From assembly GCA_001777665.1 (NCBI GenBank), contig MFEQ01000001.1, forward strand, positions 1 to 35,162: DNA of 35,162 bases, given 5' to 3'. The notes beneath the pieces are model-generated. The model ran no database searches and had not been told where the DNA came from. It worked only from the letters and a program-made list of their open reading frames with translations. The DNA comes from Candidatus Doudnabacteria bacterium RIFCSPHIGHO2_02_FULL_42_25 (GTDB lineage: Bacteria > Patescibacteriota > Doudnabacteria > UBA920 > O2-02-FULL-48-8). Position numbers and translations under genes: made by a program. Below are positions 18,377-26,658 of this stretch, piece after piece (position 1 is the stretch's first letter; every line of letters starts with the position of its first letter).

Positions 18377-18949
18377 TTATTTAGTGTATATTTTTGGAAT
18401 CACATTCATATCAATGGAAAAAGAATAAACCTTTCCCGATCCAGCTGCGGCCTTAGCTGATCCATCGCTGACTGACAACAACTTTACGTTCTGAAAATTT
18501 TCAGAAGTCGATAAACCTAAAATCAATTTGCCTAAATCTGTATAAGTTGGAACGTTGCCTTCGAGATGAATTTTGTTATTGTCCTTATTAAAATCGGCTG
18601 CGAAATATCTGGATTTAATAAAAGTATATTTTTCTAATTCTTCAAGTAATGGGGTGGTCAAGGTGTGCTTTTCGAGGAGCATGGAAGCATTGGCCAACTT
18701 CGCTTGCAGGCTTTTTGCAGCATCCAGCTCTTTCGAAACCTTGTTGATGCTTATTTGCAGCTCATTATTCTCTTCCAATACTTCCGCCGTTTGTTTTTCA
18801 GTGGTTTTTGTCAACAAATACAGGAGGACATTACCAGCGACCAGTGCAATGAAAATTATCACAACCAAAGTCACGAACATCGAAGTTCGCTGTGTCGAAG
18901 CGACAGTGGTATCTTTTATCTGGCTTTGTAATAAATTTATATCTGTCAT
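18377..18949 (-). CDS. pilN: PilN-like pilus assembly protein
   Basis: DINLL N-terminus, TM, coiled coil; follows pilM. Start at MTDINLL preferred over the longer track ORF. Confidence 0.82.
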   Translation of the reverse strand: MTDINLLQSQIKDTTVASTQRTSMFVTLVVIIFIALVAGNVLLYLLTKTTEKQTAEVLEENNELQISINKVSKELDAAKSLQAKLANASMLLEKHTLTTPLLEELEKYTFIKSRYFAADFNKDNNKIHLEGNVPTYTDLGKLILGLSTSENFQNVKLLSVSDGSAKAAAGSGKVYSFSIDMNVIPKIYTK

Positions 18950-18953
18950 TTTT

Positions 18954-19997
18954 TTATGAGTGGCGCATAGCCAGACCCATTGCAACCGCTAAATTAAGCC
19001 CCAAAGGTTCAATCACAGCTTTAAGTTTGTCAGGGGCGACGACGTGAGACCATGGATTGGCTGAAACCAGGGGTTTGCCTAATGTACTTAAATATTCTTT
19101 CAAATTCGGAAGTCTCGAACCTCCCCCACTGATGATGACCTTATCAATTGTTCGGCCCCGACTTTCAAACAAGTTAATTAATTGTCCCGCTTCGTTCCGG
19201 ATAATATCTAGGATCGGTCGCATGACTTGAGGCAGTTGAGTGTTTCCAGAGAGCCCGAAATCTTTTTTGAACTGTTCGGCGCGGTTATAGTTGACTGATA
19301 AGCTCTTGGCTAAAGTCAGAGTAATCGAATCGCCACCAATGTTCAAATTTTTCGACAACCGCAGATACCCGTTTTCGACTAAATTAACTGAAGTACTTTT
19401 CGCTCCGATATCTATTAAAATACAATTCACCGAATCTTCGCCCACCAACGACCTTATCAGAGCCAGCGCTTCGATCTCAATGGCCGAAGCTTCTAATCCG
19501 CATAATTTAAAAAGCTGAATGTAATTGTTAATAACGACCGAGGGGACGGCTGTGAGTAAGACTTTAATTTTTTCTGGGAGGTTTGCACCAAGGCCAATAT
19601 CCTTTTTAGTTTTTTTTTCATCAATTACGCTCCAGGATAGAGCAACTTCTGACAGAGGCAAAGGAACGTATTTTTTCGCTTCAAATTCTACAGCTTTTTT
19701 CAATTCGTCATCGGGAATTTTCGGGAGTTCAATCACAGAAGTGAACACCGAGTTATTGGGCAGTGATGCCACAACTTTATTCGTCGTTACTCCAGCTCTG
19801 CGCATCAGTTCTGTTAAAACTTCCGCAACTGGTTTAATGACTGCGGAACTCTCCTTGTTCGCGATCTGGTAAGAGACATTGACTATCCCATAAGTTTCCA
19901 GCACAAATCGATCATTATCAGGTCGCAATTGGACGATTTTGATATTGGAAGAACCAATATCCAATCCTAGCTGGCTTTTAGTTTTACTGAATAGCAT
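18954..19997 (-). CDS. pilM: PilM actin-like pilus assembly ATPase
   Basis: LGLDIGSSNIKIVQL, VKAVEFEAKKYVPLPLSEV-like, IIDIGAKSTSVNLV, VIISGGGSRLPNLKEYL. Confidence 0.93.
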   Translation of the reverse strand: MLFSKTKSQLGLDIGSSNIKIVQLRPDNDRFVLETYGIVNVSYQIANKESSAVIKPVAEVLTELMRRAGVTTNKVVASLPNNSVFTSVIELPKIPDDELKKAVEFEAKKYVPLPLSEVALSWSVIDEKKTKKDIGLGANLPEKIKVLLTAVPSVVINNYIQLFKLCGLEASAIEIEALALIRSLVGEDSVNCILIDIGAKSTSVNLVENGYLRLSKNLNIGGDSITLTLAKSLSVNYNRAEQFKKDFGLSGNTQLPQVMRPILDIIRNEAGQLINLFESRGRTIDKVIISGGGSRLPNLKEYLSTLGKPLVSANPWSHVVAPDKLKAVIEPLGLNLAVAMGLAMRHS

Positions 19998-20118
19998 CTT
20001 TTACTCTATTTTTATTGCCCTCTCTTTTTCTATTTGATTTCTTCTCGAATATCAGTTCGCAAATCAATTATAGTGAAATTTAAGCAATACGTCAAATGAT
20101 AAGTAAATTCAGATTAAA

Positions 20119-20232
20119 ACTCCCCTCTCCTTGAGAGGAGAGGGGTCGGGGGTGAGGTAGATTTCTCAACATATTTGCAATCTACCCCACCCTTAATCCC
20201 TCCCCTTTCAAGGGGGGGAAATTCTAATATGA
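20119..20232. repeat. GC-rich MITE-like dispersed repeat, copy 2
   Basis: ACTCCCCTCTCCTTGAGAGGAGAGGGGTCGGGGGTGAGGTAGATT...GGGGGGGAAATTCTAATATGA. Confidence 0.75.
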
Positions 20233-20298
20233 AGCAAAATCTACCGAACAAAAAAGACTTTTCAACACCCTAGGCTGACATTTCGGGTAAGGGTTAGG

Positions 20299-20736
20299 TT
20301 AATTGCGAAATTCTTCTATAAATTCTTTCGGTTTCATAATGGCCAGGGCTTTTTCTTTCGCTAGATTTATTATTCCGGAATTAAAAAATTCATTATCTAG
20401 TGTTATAAGAAAGTCGCTGTGTTTTAAGGCAGAAGCTAAAATTGGAGCATCGATTTTGGAAATGTATTTTTCTGCTTGTTTTTCTTCTTTTTTAGCCGGA
20501 TTAGGCAATATGGTTATTTGAGCCATGCCTAAAATTAAAAATAACTGATTTTGTAGGTTGGGTTGATCGGCGAACTTATTCTTTAAGGTTTTCTGAATCT
20601 CGCTTAAACCATATTCGTTGGTTTGAAGCTCGAAATCGTCCTTCAACGTATTGATAATATAAAAGCTCCCTCCGGTCGTAGAAAGGAGGGAGGAAATAAT
20701 TACGCTAGAATCTAGAAATATAACTGGCTTAGCCAT
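20299..20736 (-). CDS. PIN-domain putative toxin
   Basis: VIFLDSSVIISSLLS...; KIDAPILASALKHSDFLITLDNEFF. Confidence 0.85.
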   Translation of the reverse strand: MAKPVIFLDSSVIISSLLSTTGGSFYIINTLKDDFELQTNEYGLSEIQKTLKNKFADQPNLQNQLFLILGMAQITILPNPAKKEEKQAEKYISKIDAPILASALKHSDFLITLDNEFFNSGIINLAKEKALAIMKPKEFIEEFRN

Positions 20737-20902
20737 AAACCTCTTTATAAGTCTGGGCTCTGGCTTTTTTGAGTGCTGGCTTTATTTTCTTCCAATTCTG
20801 CTCATCAATTTCAAAATCCGGCCGCTGCGATACGGCACTCTTGAGCAAAGAAATCTCTGCTTCTAGCTTTTGGATTTTCTTCTTAACGGCAATCTTATTC
20901 AT
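20729..20902 (-). CDS. Small 57-aa putative antitoxin overlapping the PIN gene (absent from the supplied track)
   Basis: Read by hand: MNKIAVKKKIQKLEAEISLLKSAVSQRPDFEIDEQNWKKIKPALKKARAQTYKEVYG*; 8-nt overlap ATGGCTAA with the PIN start. Confidence 0.75.
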   Translation of the reverse strand: MNKIAVKKKIQKLEAEISLLKSAVSQRPDFEIDEQNWKKIKPALKKARAQTYKEVYG

Positions 20903-20977
20903 ATTTTTATAGTAACCGATCGTTTAGGTCAAGTCAACGAGCAGACCTGCTCCGTACTAATTTTTGATTGCTTATCT

Positions 20978-21053
20978 TGGTGGACCGCACCGGGCTCGAA
21001 CCGGTCACCTCCGCGTTGCAAACGCGGCGCTCTACCAAATGAGCTAGCGGCCC
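20978..21053 (-). tRNA. tRNA-Ala (anticodon TGC), CCA encoded
   Basis: GGGCCGCTAGCTCATTTGGTAGAGCGCCGCGTTTGCAACGCGGAGGTGACCGGTTCGAGCCCGGTGCGGTCCACCA. Confidence 0.96.
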
Positions 21054-21074
21054 TCAAATCCCTCTAAGCTTACC

Positions 21075-21326
21075 TTATCTGGAGCCGCCGAACAAGTGCC
21101 CAAAGGGGCTGACAATTGCTCCCATAAATCCAAAGATATAGAGTAAGGATAAGATGATGATCAATAACCCGAGCAAGCGATACATTGAGTATGTCCCCGC
21201 ACCAAAGCCGCCTTTAAGATACTTTTCAGCCCAATCCATCGTGCCTAAGTTTTCCGTGAGGCCCACCGAATACCTGATCAGGAGAAATCCTATAATTATC
21301 CAAATAATTCCGTAGAATATACGCAT
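21075..21326 (-). CDS. Hypothetical small membrane protein
   Basis: 83 aa with two predicted TM segments. Confidence 0.65.
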   Translation of the reverse strand: MRIFYGIIWIIIGFLLIRYSVGLTENLGTMDWAEKYLKGGFGAGTYSMYRLLGLLIIILSLLYIFGFMGAIVSPFGHLFGGSR

Positions 21327-21382
21327 ATAGGTATTTTACAGTTCACTCAAAATTTGGTAAAGTATTGGGGCTAATTTCATGA

Positions 21383-21446
21383 GGGCGACTAGCGATGCTA
21401 TCCTTACTAGCATCGACCTGATAATGACCAAGGTCATTTCGTCGCT
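21383..21446 (+). other. tRNA-Ile-like degenerate fragment with two perfect hairpins
   Basis: GGGCGACTAGCGATGCTATCCTTACTAGCATCGACCTGATAATGACCAAGGTCATTTCGTCGC; shares GGGCGACTAGC and CTGATAATGAC with the intact tRNA-Ile. Confidence 0.5.
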
Positions 21447-21476
21447 TTACTTTATTAAAAATAGTCTATGGCTGAT

Positions 21477-21553
21477 GGGCGACTAGCTCAGGTGGTTAGA
21501 GCGCGTCACTGATAATGACGAGGTCGATGGTTCGAGTCCATCGTCGCCCACCA
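21477..21553 (+). tRNA. tRNA-Ile (anticodon GAT), CCA encoded
   Basis: GGGCGACTAGCTCAGGTGGTTAGAGCGCGTCACTGATAATGACGAGGTCGATGGTTCGAGTCCATCGTCGCCCACCA. Confidence 0.96.
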
Positions 21554-21566
21554 GCTTTAGAGTATT

Positions 21567-21603
21567 ACGAGGTCAGAGGTTTCGGTCCAATCGTCGCCCA
21601 CCA
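21567..21603 (+). pseudogene. Duplicated 3' portion of tRNA-Ile
   Basis: ACGAGGTCAGAGGTTTCGGTCCAATCGTCGCCCACCA versus intact ACGAGGTCGATGGTTCGAGTCCATCGTCGCCCACCA. Confidence 0.8.
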
Positions 21604-21636
21604 AAAAACTACGTATCAAACTACGTAGTTTTTGAT
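21604..21636. terminator. Bidirectional terminator hairpin
   Basis: AAAAAACTACGTATCAAACTACGTAGTTTTTGA. Confidence 0.75.
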
Positions 21637-21646
21637 TTATAACGGA

Positions 21647-22552
21647 TTATTGTAATTTGGCCAATTCTTGGTCTAATGAATGAACCGCGATATCCCGATA
21701 TCGTTTAAGCGTAGGATGATCGAGATCTAATAATTTTAAGCTGGCTAATATAGATTCTATTTGTTCGAGATCAAACATTTTTGCCGATGACTTCTTCCCT
21801 TTCTTTTCGGTATAGACGTCTTTGTGTTGATAATGCTTTATGCTTAAAAATAATTTACGCACTGTAGTAACTATATATTGCTCTACCTCCCCATTGATCA
21901 TTTCTAATGCTAATTCTTTCTTATCTGACACCTCGTCTTTTATAATCCCCTCTCCTTTTTCTAAATATCCAGTGAGTATCTTCACATACTGGTCTAATGG
22001 GATATGTCCTTTACGTAGTTCCTGAATAAAATTCTTCAAAATTAAACTAAACTCCGGAGTGGATAACAAAGCCATTTTAATCTGCTCTGGCGGCAGAGTA
22101 TCACGCTTCGCAGGCTTCTTTCTGGATTTTAGGCGCTCCTTTAGCAAATCTTCGCTTTCGGGTGCGTGCAAGGCATGGTGATGTCTTTCCCAATGATTCC
22201 GAAAAATTACCTCATCATCTGTTTCTTGAGGAAAAGAAGAGATGTGTGATGCTTCATAATTTTGAGGTTCTATGACTAGAATAAGGCCTTGAGATTCGCT
22301 AGGTTCTAAATCGTGAACCTTGCCCCGTCCAGACCTCTTCCTCTGATCCATTATTGTTTCGGCTTTGGTCCAGTGTCTTTCAATAAAACTAGGAGAAATT
22401 GATAAAGTCGCTAACCCCTCTCTAAAATGAAAGCCTTCAGTATTTATATGTTCAAAATCTTTAAGAAGAGTACCATGATAAAAATACTTTCGTTCAAGCT
22501 TGGATTGCTCTTTAGATTCATGCCGAAACCCATATTCTCTTTCCATGTCCAA
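21647..22552 (-). CDS. Hypothetical protein; N-terminus weakly resembles an ADP-ribosyltransferase fold
   Basis: 301 aa; YFYHGTLLKDFEHINTEGF, ATLSISPSFIERHWTKAE, GLILVIEP. Confidence 0.55.
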   Translation of the reverse strand: MDMEREYGFRHESKEQSKLERKYFYHGTLLKDFEHINTEGFHFREGLATLSISPSFIERHWTKAETIMDQRKRSGRGKVHDLEPSESQGLILVIEPQNYEASHISSFPQETDDEVIFRNHWERHHHALHAPESEDLLKERLKSRKKPAKRDTLPPEQIKMALLSTPEFSLILKNFIQELRKGHIPLDQYVKILTGYLEKGEGIIKDEVSDKKELALEMINGEVEQYIVTTVRKLFLSIKHYQHKDVYTEKKGKKSSAKMFDLEQIESILASLKLLDLDHPTLKRYRDIAVHSLDQELAKLQ

Positions 22553-22563
22553 ATTATATACAT

Positions 22564-23130
22564 CTATTGCAAAGTTGCATAGACAACCAAATTATCCGAA
22601 TAACGGCCTTTGAGGGCACTATAAGTTCCACTACAAGTTATCAATCGCAAGCCAGGATAGCTTAAACTGCCGTAAACTTTTTCCGTGGGAAACTGATCCT
22701 GCTTATAAGTTTCTATACTCTCAACTTTAAACGTGGTCGTGCTTCCGTCTTCTCGGTCAATAACAATCTCGTCTCCGATTTTAACTTTGTTTAAATCATA
22801 AAACACAGCGCGTCCGGTAATTGCATCTTTGTGTCCGACCATCACTGCTGGTCCGATATAACCCGGGCTTGGAGAGTATTTATACCACCCGACTTCAGAA
22901 ACATTTTTTGGGACTTCGATGGTTTGGTCAGCATTTAGCCCCAGCTCCCCTACCGCAGCATCAACATTGATACTGGGAATTTTTATTTTTATCGGTTTAG
23001 AGAGCGAGGGATCGGTCTCAATAGCTGCCGTCGGAATTCGCGGACTCAAATCCAAAAACTGGCTAAGTAGAACAAAGCCACCGGCAATTATTAGTACTCC
23101 AGAGATTAAATAGATAATTCTTTTGGTCAC
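22564..23130 (-). CDS. Sortase family protein
   Basis: N-terminal TM; VMVGHKDAITG (His), LRLITCSGTYSALKGRYSDNLVV (Cys, Arg). Confidence 0.92.
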   Translation of the reverse strand: MTKRIIYLISGVLIIAGGFVLLSQFLDLSPRIPTAAIETDPSLSKPIKIKIPSINVDAAVGELGLNADQTIEVPKNVSEVGWYKYSPSPGYIGPAVMVGHKDAITGRAVFYDLNKVKIGDEIVIDREDGSTTTFKVESIETYKQDQFPTEKVYGSLSYPGLRLITCSGTYSALKGRYSDNLVVYATLQ

Positions 23131-23134
23131 CCAT

Positions 23135-23746
23135 TTAGTTTACTACAGAAGCATAAACAACTAAATTGTGACTATATCTAGCGGTTTTTGGATCGTATTT
23201 CCCATCACAGGTAATGATGCGGAGGCTCGATGGACCGGTTGTCGCATAGACTTTATCCCAGGGAAAAGTCATATCTTGGGCATAAGATTCTAGTTTGTCG
23301 ACTTGATAAGTTACGATCTTCCCGTCATCTCGTTTGGCATAAATCAAATCCCCGGGGACTAGTTTTTTGAGATTCCAAAACACCCCTGGGCCAGACATCG
23401 AATCGAGGTGTCCCGTGACCAAAGCTGTACCCGCTTCTCCAAACTTCGGCCCTGATTTATACCATGCCGCTTTGTTTGGATTAGCTGGAACCAAGAGTTC
23501 CTGATTTTTTCCCAAAGTAGTTTTGTCTAATGGAATATCGAGATTAATTGCTTCAATGCTAAGACCTCGAACTTCAGCTGCTTTTGGTAGCCGTTCCCTA
23601 ACTGTGACTTCTGGACTAATCACTGTCGTCATCGTCGCTGCTAATTGCGGGATTATTAGTCGATTTTCGGCAAATGATTGCTGTTTATGAGGTGTTGTAA
23701 ATACTCCCAGCACAACTAGTCCAACCAGTATAGTCAATTTGTACAT
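23135..23746 (-). CDS. Sortase family protein
   Basis: LVTGHLDSMSG, LRIITCDGKYDPKTARYSHNLVVYA. Confidence 0.92.
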   Translation of the reverse strand: MYKLTILVGLVVLGVFTTPHKQQSFAENRLIIPQLAATMTTVISPEVTVRERLPKAAEVRGLSIEAINLDIPLDKTTLGKNQELLVPANPNKAAWYKSGPKFGEAGTALVTGHLDSMSGPGVFWNLKKLVPGDLIYAKRDDGKIVTYQVDKLESYAQDMTFPWDKVYATTGPSSLRIITCDGKYDPKTARYSHNLVVYASVVN

Positions 23747-23813
23747 TAAAAATATCCAGGATTAATTCATTCCTGGATATTTTAACTAAGTAGTATTTTT
23801 ATGCAAGCAATCC

Positions 23814-24284
23814 CTAGTTGATTCCAGCACCACTTGCGGTTCTGACACCCGCTGGATATTGATCAACGGCAGCTCCCAGACAAAACGTTAAGGCGTAATC
23901 CTGGCCACCTCCAACTTGCGAATAAGTATACAAATTATTCGTCCCATCACAAACAGGAGCTCCATCTGGAGGCACAGGGGCATTGGGCCAGGTACCCAAA
24001 AAAGTACTCCACGCAGGACTGCCATTGGCTGGATCTGGACCAGTGTCACTAGGTGTGGCTGGAATAGGGGTATCTGGATAGCCACTATTATCATTATAAA
24101 AAATTTCAAGTGCAGTAATAATCTGACGAATATCCGCAAGTCTGCGAGCGTCACGGCTTTTTTGCCGAGCCGAATTCAAATTAACCAGAACAACCGCAGC
24201 CAAAATCCCAATAATGGCAACAGTTACTAACAGCTCGATGAGCGTGAATCCTTTGTTTTTCATTTCAATTAGGCTTATTTTCAC
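23814..24284 (-). CDS. Type IV pilin-like protein (second copy)
   Basis: KGFTLIELLVTVAIIGILAAVVLVNLNSARQKSRDARRLADIRQIITALEIFYNDNSGYP; close relative of 12467..12952. Confidence 0.92.
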   Translation of the reverse strand: MKISLIEMKNKGFTLIELLVTVAIIGILAAVVLVNLNSARQKSRDARRLADIRQIITALEIFYNDNSGYPDTPIPATPSDTGPDPANGSPAWSTFLGTWPNAPVPPDGAPVCDGTNNLYTYSQVGGGQDYALTFCLGAAVDQYPAGVRTASGAGIN

Positions 24285-24343
24285 TTATTATAGCAAAGTA
24301 AAACCGTTCCGATAAATCGGAAACGGTTTTACATCAACTACTA

Positions 24344-24865
24344 CTAGTGCACAGGAGTCTCTCGTTTAGACCCCAGGAGTAATCCTATAATCCCTGCAGA
24401 GACGAGAATTCCAGCAATGATCAAGGTTAAATCTAAACCCGCAACACCCGCAGCCACTCCTCCGACTGGGGTGGTTGAAACCCCTGCGACATCACCACTG
24501 GTAATACTAGAACTAGTGATACTAGCACTCAATATGATAGCAGACATGATCGTGCTTCCATCTGGACAAGTCGCGCTTAGGAAAGCAGGTCCAGGTTGAA
24601 ATCCGGTCGATGGTAATCGAACTGTCGTAAAGAAGCTGCCGTTCGATCCGACTGTTGCCGCGAACCCGACTCGGCTGGCCATACCGATCTGGCTAAGTGT
24701 GATCGGTACCAAACTTGCGTTCGGGACATCGCCACAACTGGCAGAAACACTGACATCCGATCCGATTCTGGTATCACCATTAACCGTCAAGGACGAGCTG
24801 ACTGCAGCAGAACTAGTACTGGCAATGAATAAAGCCAAACTGGCTATGAATATTGATTTTTTCAT
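24344..24865 (-). CDS. Secreted protein with signal peptide and C-terminal TM anchor
   Basis: MKKSIFIASLALFIASTSSAA signal; C-terminal hydrophobic stretch and KRE tail. Confidence 0.7.
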   Translation of the reverse strand: MKKSIFIASLALFIASTSSAAVSSSLTVNGDTRIGSDVSVSASCGDVPNASLVPITLSQIGMASRVGFAATVGSNGSFFTTVRLPSTGFQPGPAFLSATCPDGSTIMSAIILSASITSSSITSGDVAGVSTTPVGGVAAGVAGLDLTLIIAGILVSAGIIGLLLGSKRETPVH

Positions 24866-24877
24866 GTTTTGTCCTTT

Positions 24878-24897
24878 CCTGCCTGCCGGCAGGCAGG
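24878..24897. repeat. Perfect 20-nt palindrome next to the SD of the 24344..24865 gene
   Basis: CCTGCCTGCCGGCAGGCAGG. Confidence 0.85.
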
Positions 24898-24969
24898 CAT
24901 TAATTCTGCGACCTCAACATAATAAAAACAGACCTCTTTGCAGAGGTCAATTGGTGATTACGACAGCTC

Positions 24970-25557
24970 TTATTTTCGTTTGAAAACGAAGATTTTGTAC
25001 CCGATAAAGTCGACAAATATCCCGACAAATGTCGCAACCACATTGCTGATATTTAGCCAAGCACCCGCAGCAATTCCCGAATGACTGACTTGTGAGGTCA
25101 TGACTACTAAAACTGTACTCCGGGCGAGTAAACCTAAGCACGTGACCAGGATAAATTTCGGGACATCCTGGATAGCGGATTGTCGACCCTGAAATACCCA
25201 ATGCTTGTTCCAAAAATAACTGTTGGTGGCAGCAATGATGGTCGCTGGAATGTTGTATTCCCCGACTGAAATCCCAGCCGTAATCCCGCTCCAAAGACTC
25301 AACAGATTTAAAACCGCAAAGTTGATAGCGGTGTTGAGAATTCCCACTGCCGCAAATCTGGATAGCTGGTACATGATCGGCAAAAAATTCGAGAGAAATT
25401 TGCCGAGCCAAACCCCAAACATGATTACCAAGGCAATTATAAATGGTACGGCAAATAGAATGCCGGTTTGTTGATAACCACTATTCCAAGCAGTCGGGAT
25501 CAAACAAATCCCGGTCAAAAATCCGGCCAGGGCCCCTAATTTATAATCTTTCAACAT
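24970..25557 (-). CDS. GtrA-like membrane protein
   Basis: SRFAAVGILNTAINFAVLNLLSLW...YNIPATIIAATNSYFWNKHWVFQG. Confidence 0.88.
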   Translation of the reverse strand: MLKDYKLGALAGFLTGICLIPTAWNSGYQQTGILFAVPFIIALVIMFGVWLGKFLSNFLPIMYQLSRFAAVGILNTAINFAVLNLLSLWSGITAGISVGEYNIPATIIAATNSYFWNKHWVFQGRQSAIQDVPKFILVTCLGLLARSTVLVVMTSQVSHSGIAAGAWLNISNVVATFVGIFVDFIGYKIFVFKRK

Positions 25558-25610
25558 TTCTATATTTGTTTCTTTAAAGTTTAAACTTCCTTTACATTAT
25601 ACCATTGTTT

Positions 25611-25865
25611 TTAAAAGATTTTGCAAATAAGTGGGACGTTGCCAGATAGACGATCGCTGTTGTAAATATACTCAACGATGCGACAGGTGTTGTGCTCCAA
25701 AAATATAGCTCCTAACAATAATAGTAAAATACACACCGCAAAAAAAGTGGTTTTTGGATTATCCCGATAGGTTTTGATTTGCAAATATTTAGAATCCATT
25801 GCGTTTGTCTTGACTACAGATATTAGCATATAACCCCAGCTTTGTAAAGAGTCCTGGGATAACAA
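25611..25865 (-). CDS. Hypothetical small membrane protein (start probably internal, MDSKYLQIK)
   Basis: Single TM segment; ORF only. Confidence 0.4.
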   Translation of the reverse strand: MLSQDSLQSWGYMLISVVKTNAMDSKYLQIKTYRDNPKTTFFAVCILLLLLGAIFLEHNTCRIVEYIYNSDRLSGNVPLICKIF

Positions 25866-25896
25866 AAATAGCTGTTAACACCAGCTATTTTTTGTC
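25863..25896. terminator. Terminator hairpin
   Basis: AAAAATAGCTGTTAACACCAGCTATTTTTTGT. Confidence 0.7.
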
Positions 25897-25903
25897 TATT
25901 TTA

Positions 25904-26275
25904 CTAATCGTGTAGGACTTTTTTGACTTTTTCTAGAACGATTTTTGTATCGACATTGGATTTGACCAGATAGTCATCCACTTGGCTAGCGAATGCTTGG
26001 ATTTTCGAATCTGGCTGTTCGACTGAACTTAGCATAATTACCCGGGCTTTCTTGTCTGGCTCTTCTTGATTTCGCAGTTGCTTCAACATCTCTAATCCAT
26101 CTAATTTGGGCATCATAATATCGAGAATGATCAAATCCGGATGATGTCCGCGGACTGCATCCAATCCTTCCAGGCCGTCCTTGGCTGTAACCACATTGTA
26201 ACCAGCTTTGGTTAACACGTGTCGAAGAATATCTGTAAACATGGTGTCATCCTCGACAACTAGTATAGTTTTCAT
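25904..26275 (-). CDS. Response regulator receiver-domain protein
   Basis: KTILVVEDDTMF, LIILDIMMPKLDGLEML, VIMLSSVEQPD, DDYLVKSNV; canonical residues present. Confidence 0.93.
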   Translation of the reverse strand: MKTILVVEDDTMFTDILRHVLTKAGYNVVTAKDGLEGLDAVRGHHPDLIILDIMMPKLDGLEMLKQLRNQEEPDKKARVIMLSSVEQPDSKIQAFASQVDDYLVKSNVDTKIVLEKVKKVLHD

Positions 26276-26532
26276 CCCGTTAGAGACAGGAAACGCTTGA
26301 ACCGATTTTTTATATATCTTTTACCCATTCCTGTTTTTAAATATTTTTCTCTTACCCGAGCGTCTAGTTCGTTTAAACAAGACTCGTAGTAAATTAAGAT
26401 AAATGGACCCCGGCCTTTTGTTGAATAAACCCTTCTTGAATTATGCTCGCTCAAGCGTTTCCGTAAATCATTCGTTGATCCAGAATATAAGCGCTTATCT
26501 TTCTGACTTTGTAATATATAAACGTAGAACAT
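26272..26532 (-). CDS. GIY-YIG nuclease family protein (free-standing)
   Basis: MFYVYILQSQKDKRLYSGSTNDLRKRLSEHNSRRVYSTKGRGPFILIYYE. Confidence 0.9.
   Translation of the reverse strand: MFYVYILQSQKDKRLYSGSTNDLRKRLSEHNSRRVYSTKGRGPFILIYYESCLNELDARVREKYLKTGMGKRYIKNRFKRFLSLTG
26277..26287. repeat. Inverted repeat arm flanking the GIY-YIG gene (left)
   Basis: CCGTTAGAGAC. Confidence 0.85.
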
Positions 26533-26536
26533 CTAT

Positions 26537-26547
26537 GTCTCTAACGG
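26537..26547. repeat. Inverted repeat arm flanking the GIY-YIG gene (right)
   Basis: GTCTCTAACGG, perfect reverse complement of 26277..26287. Confidence 0.85.
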
Positions 26548-26658
26548 AATTCATAAATATAATATACTCCTCGCTTGAAAAAAGTGCAAAAGACCAGAAA
26601 CATCAGGCCTTGAATTCTATTGTGGTCTAGTGTAATATCTGGATTCAGGAGGAAACCA

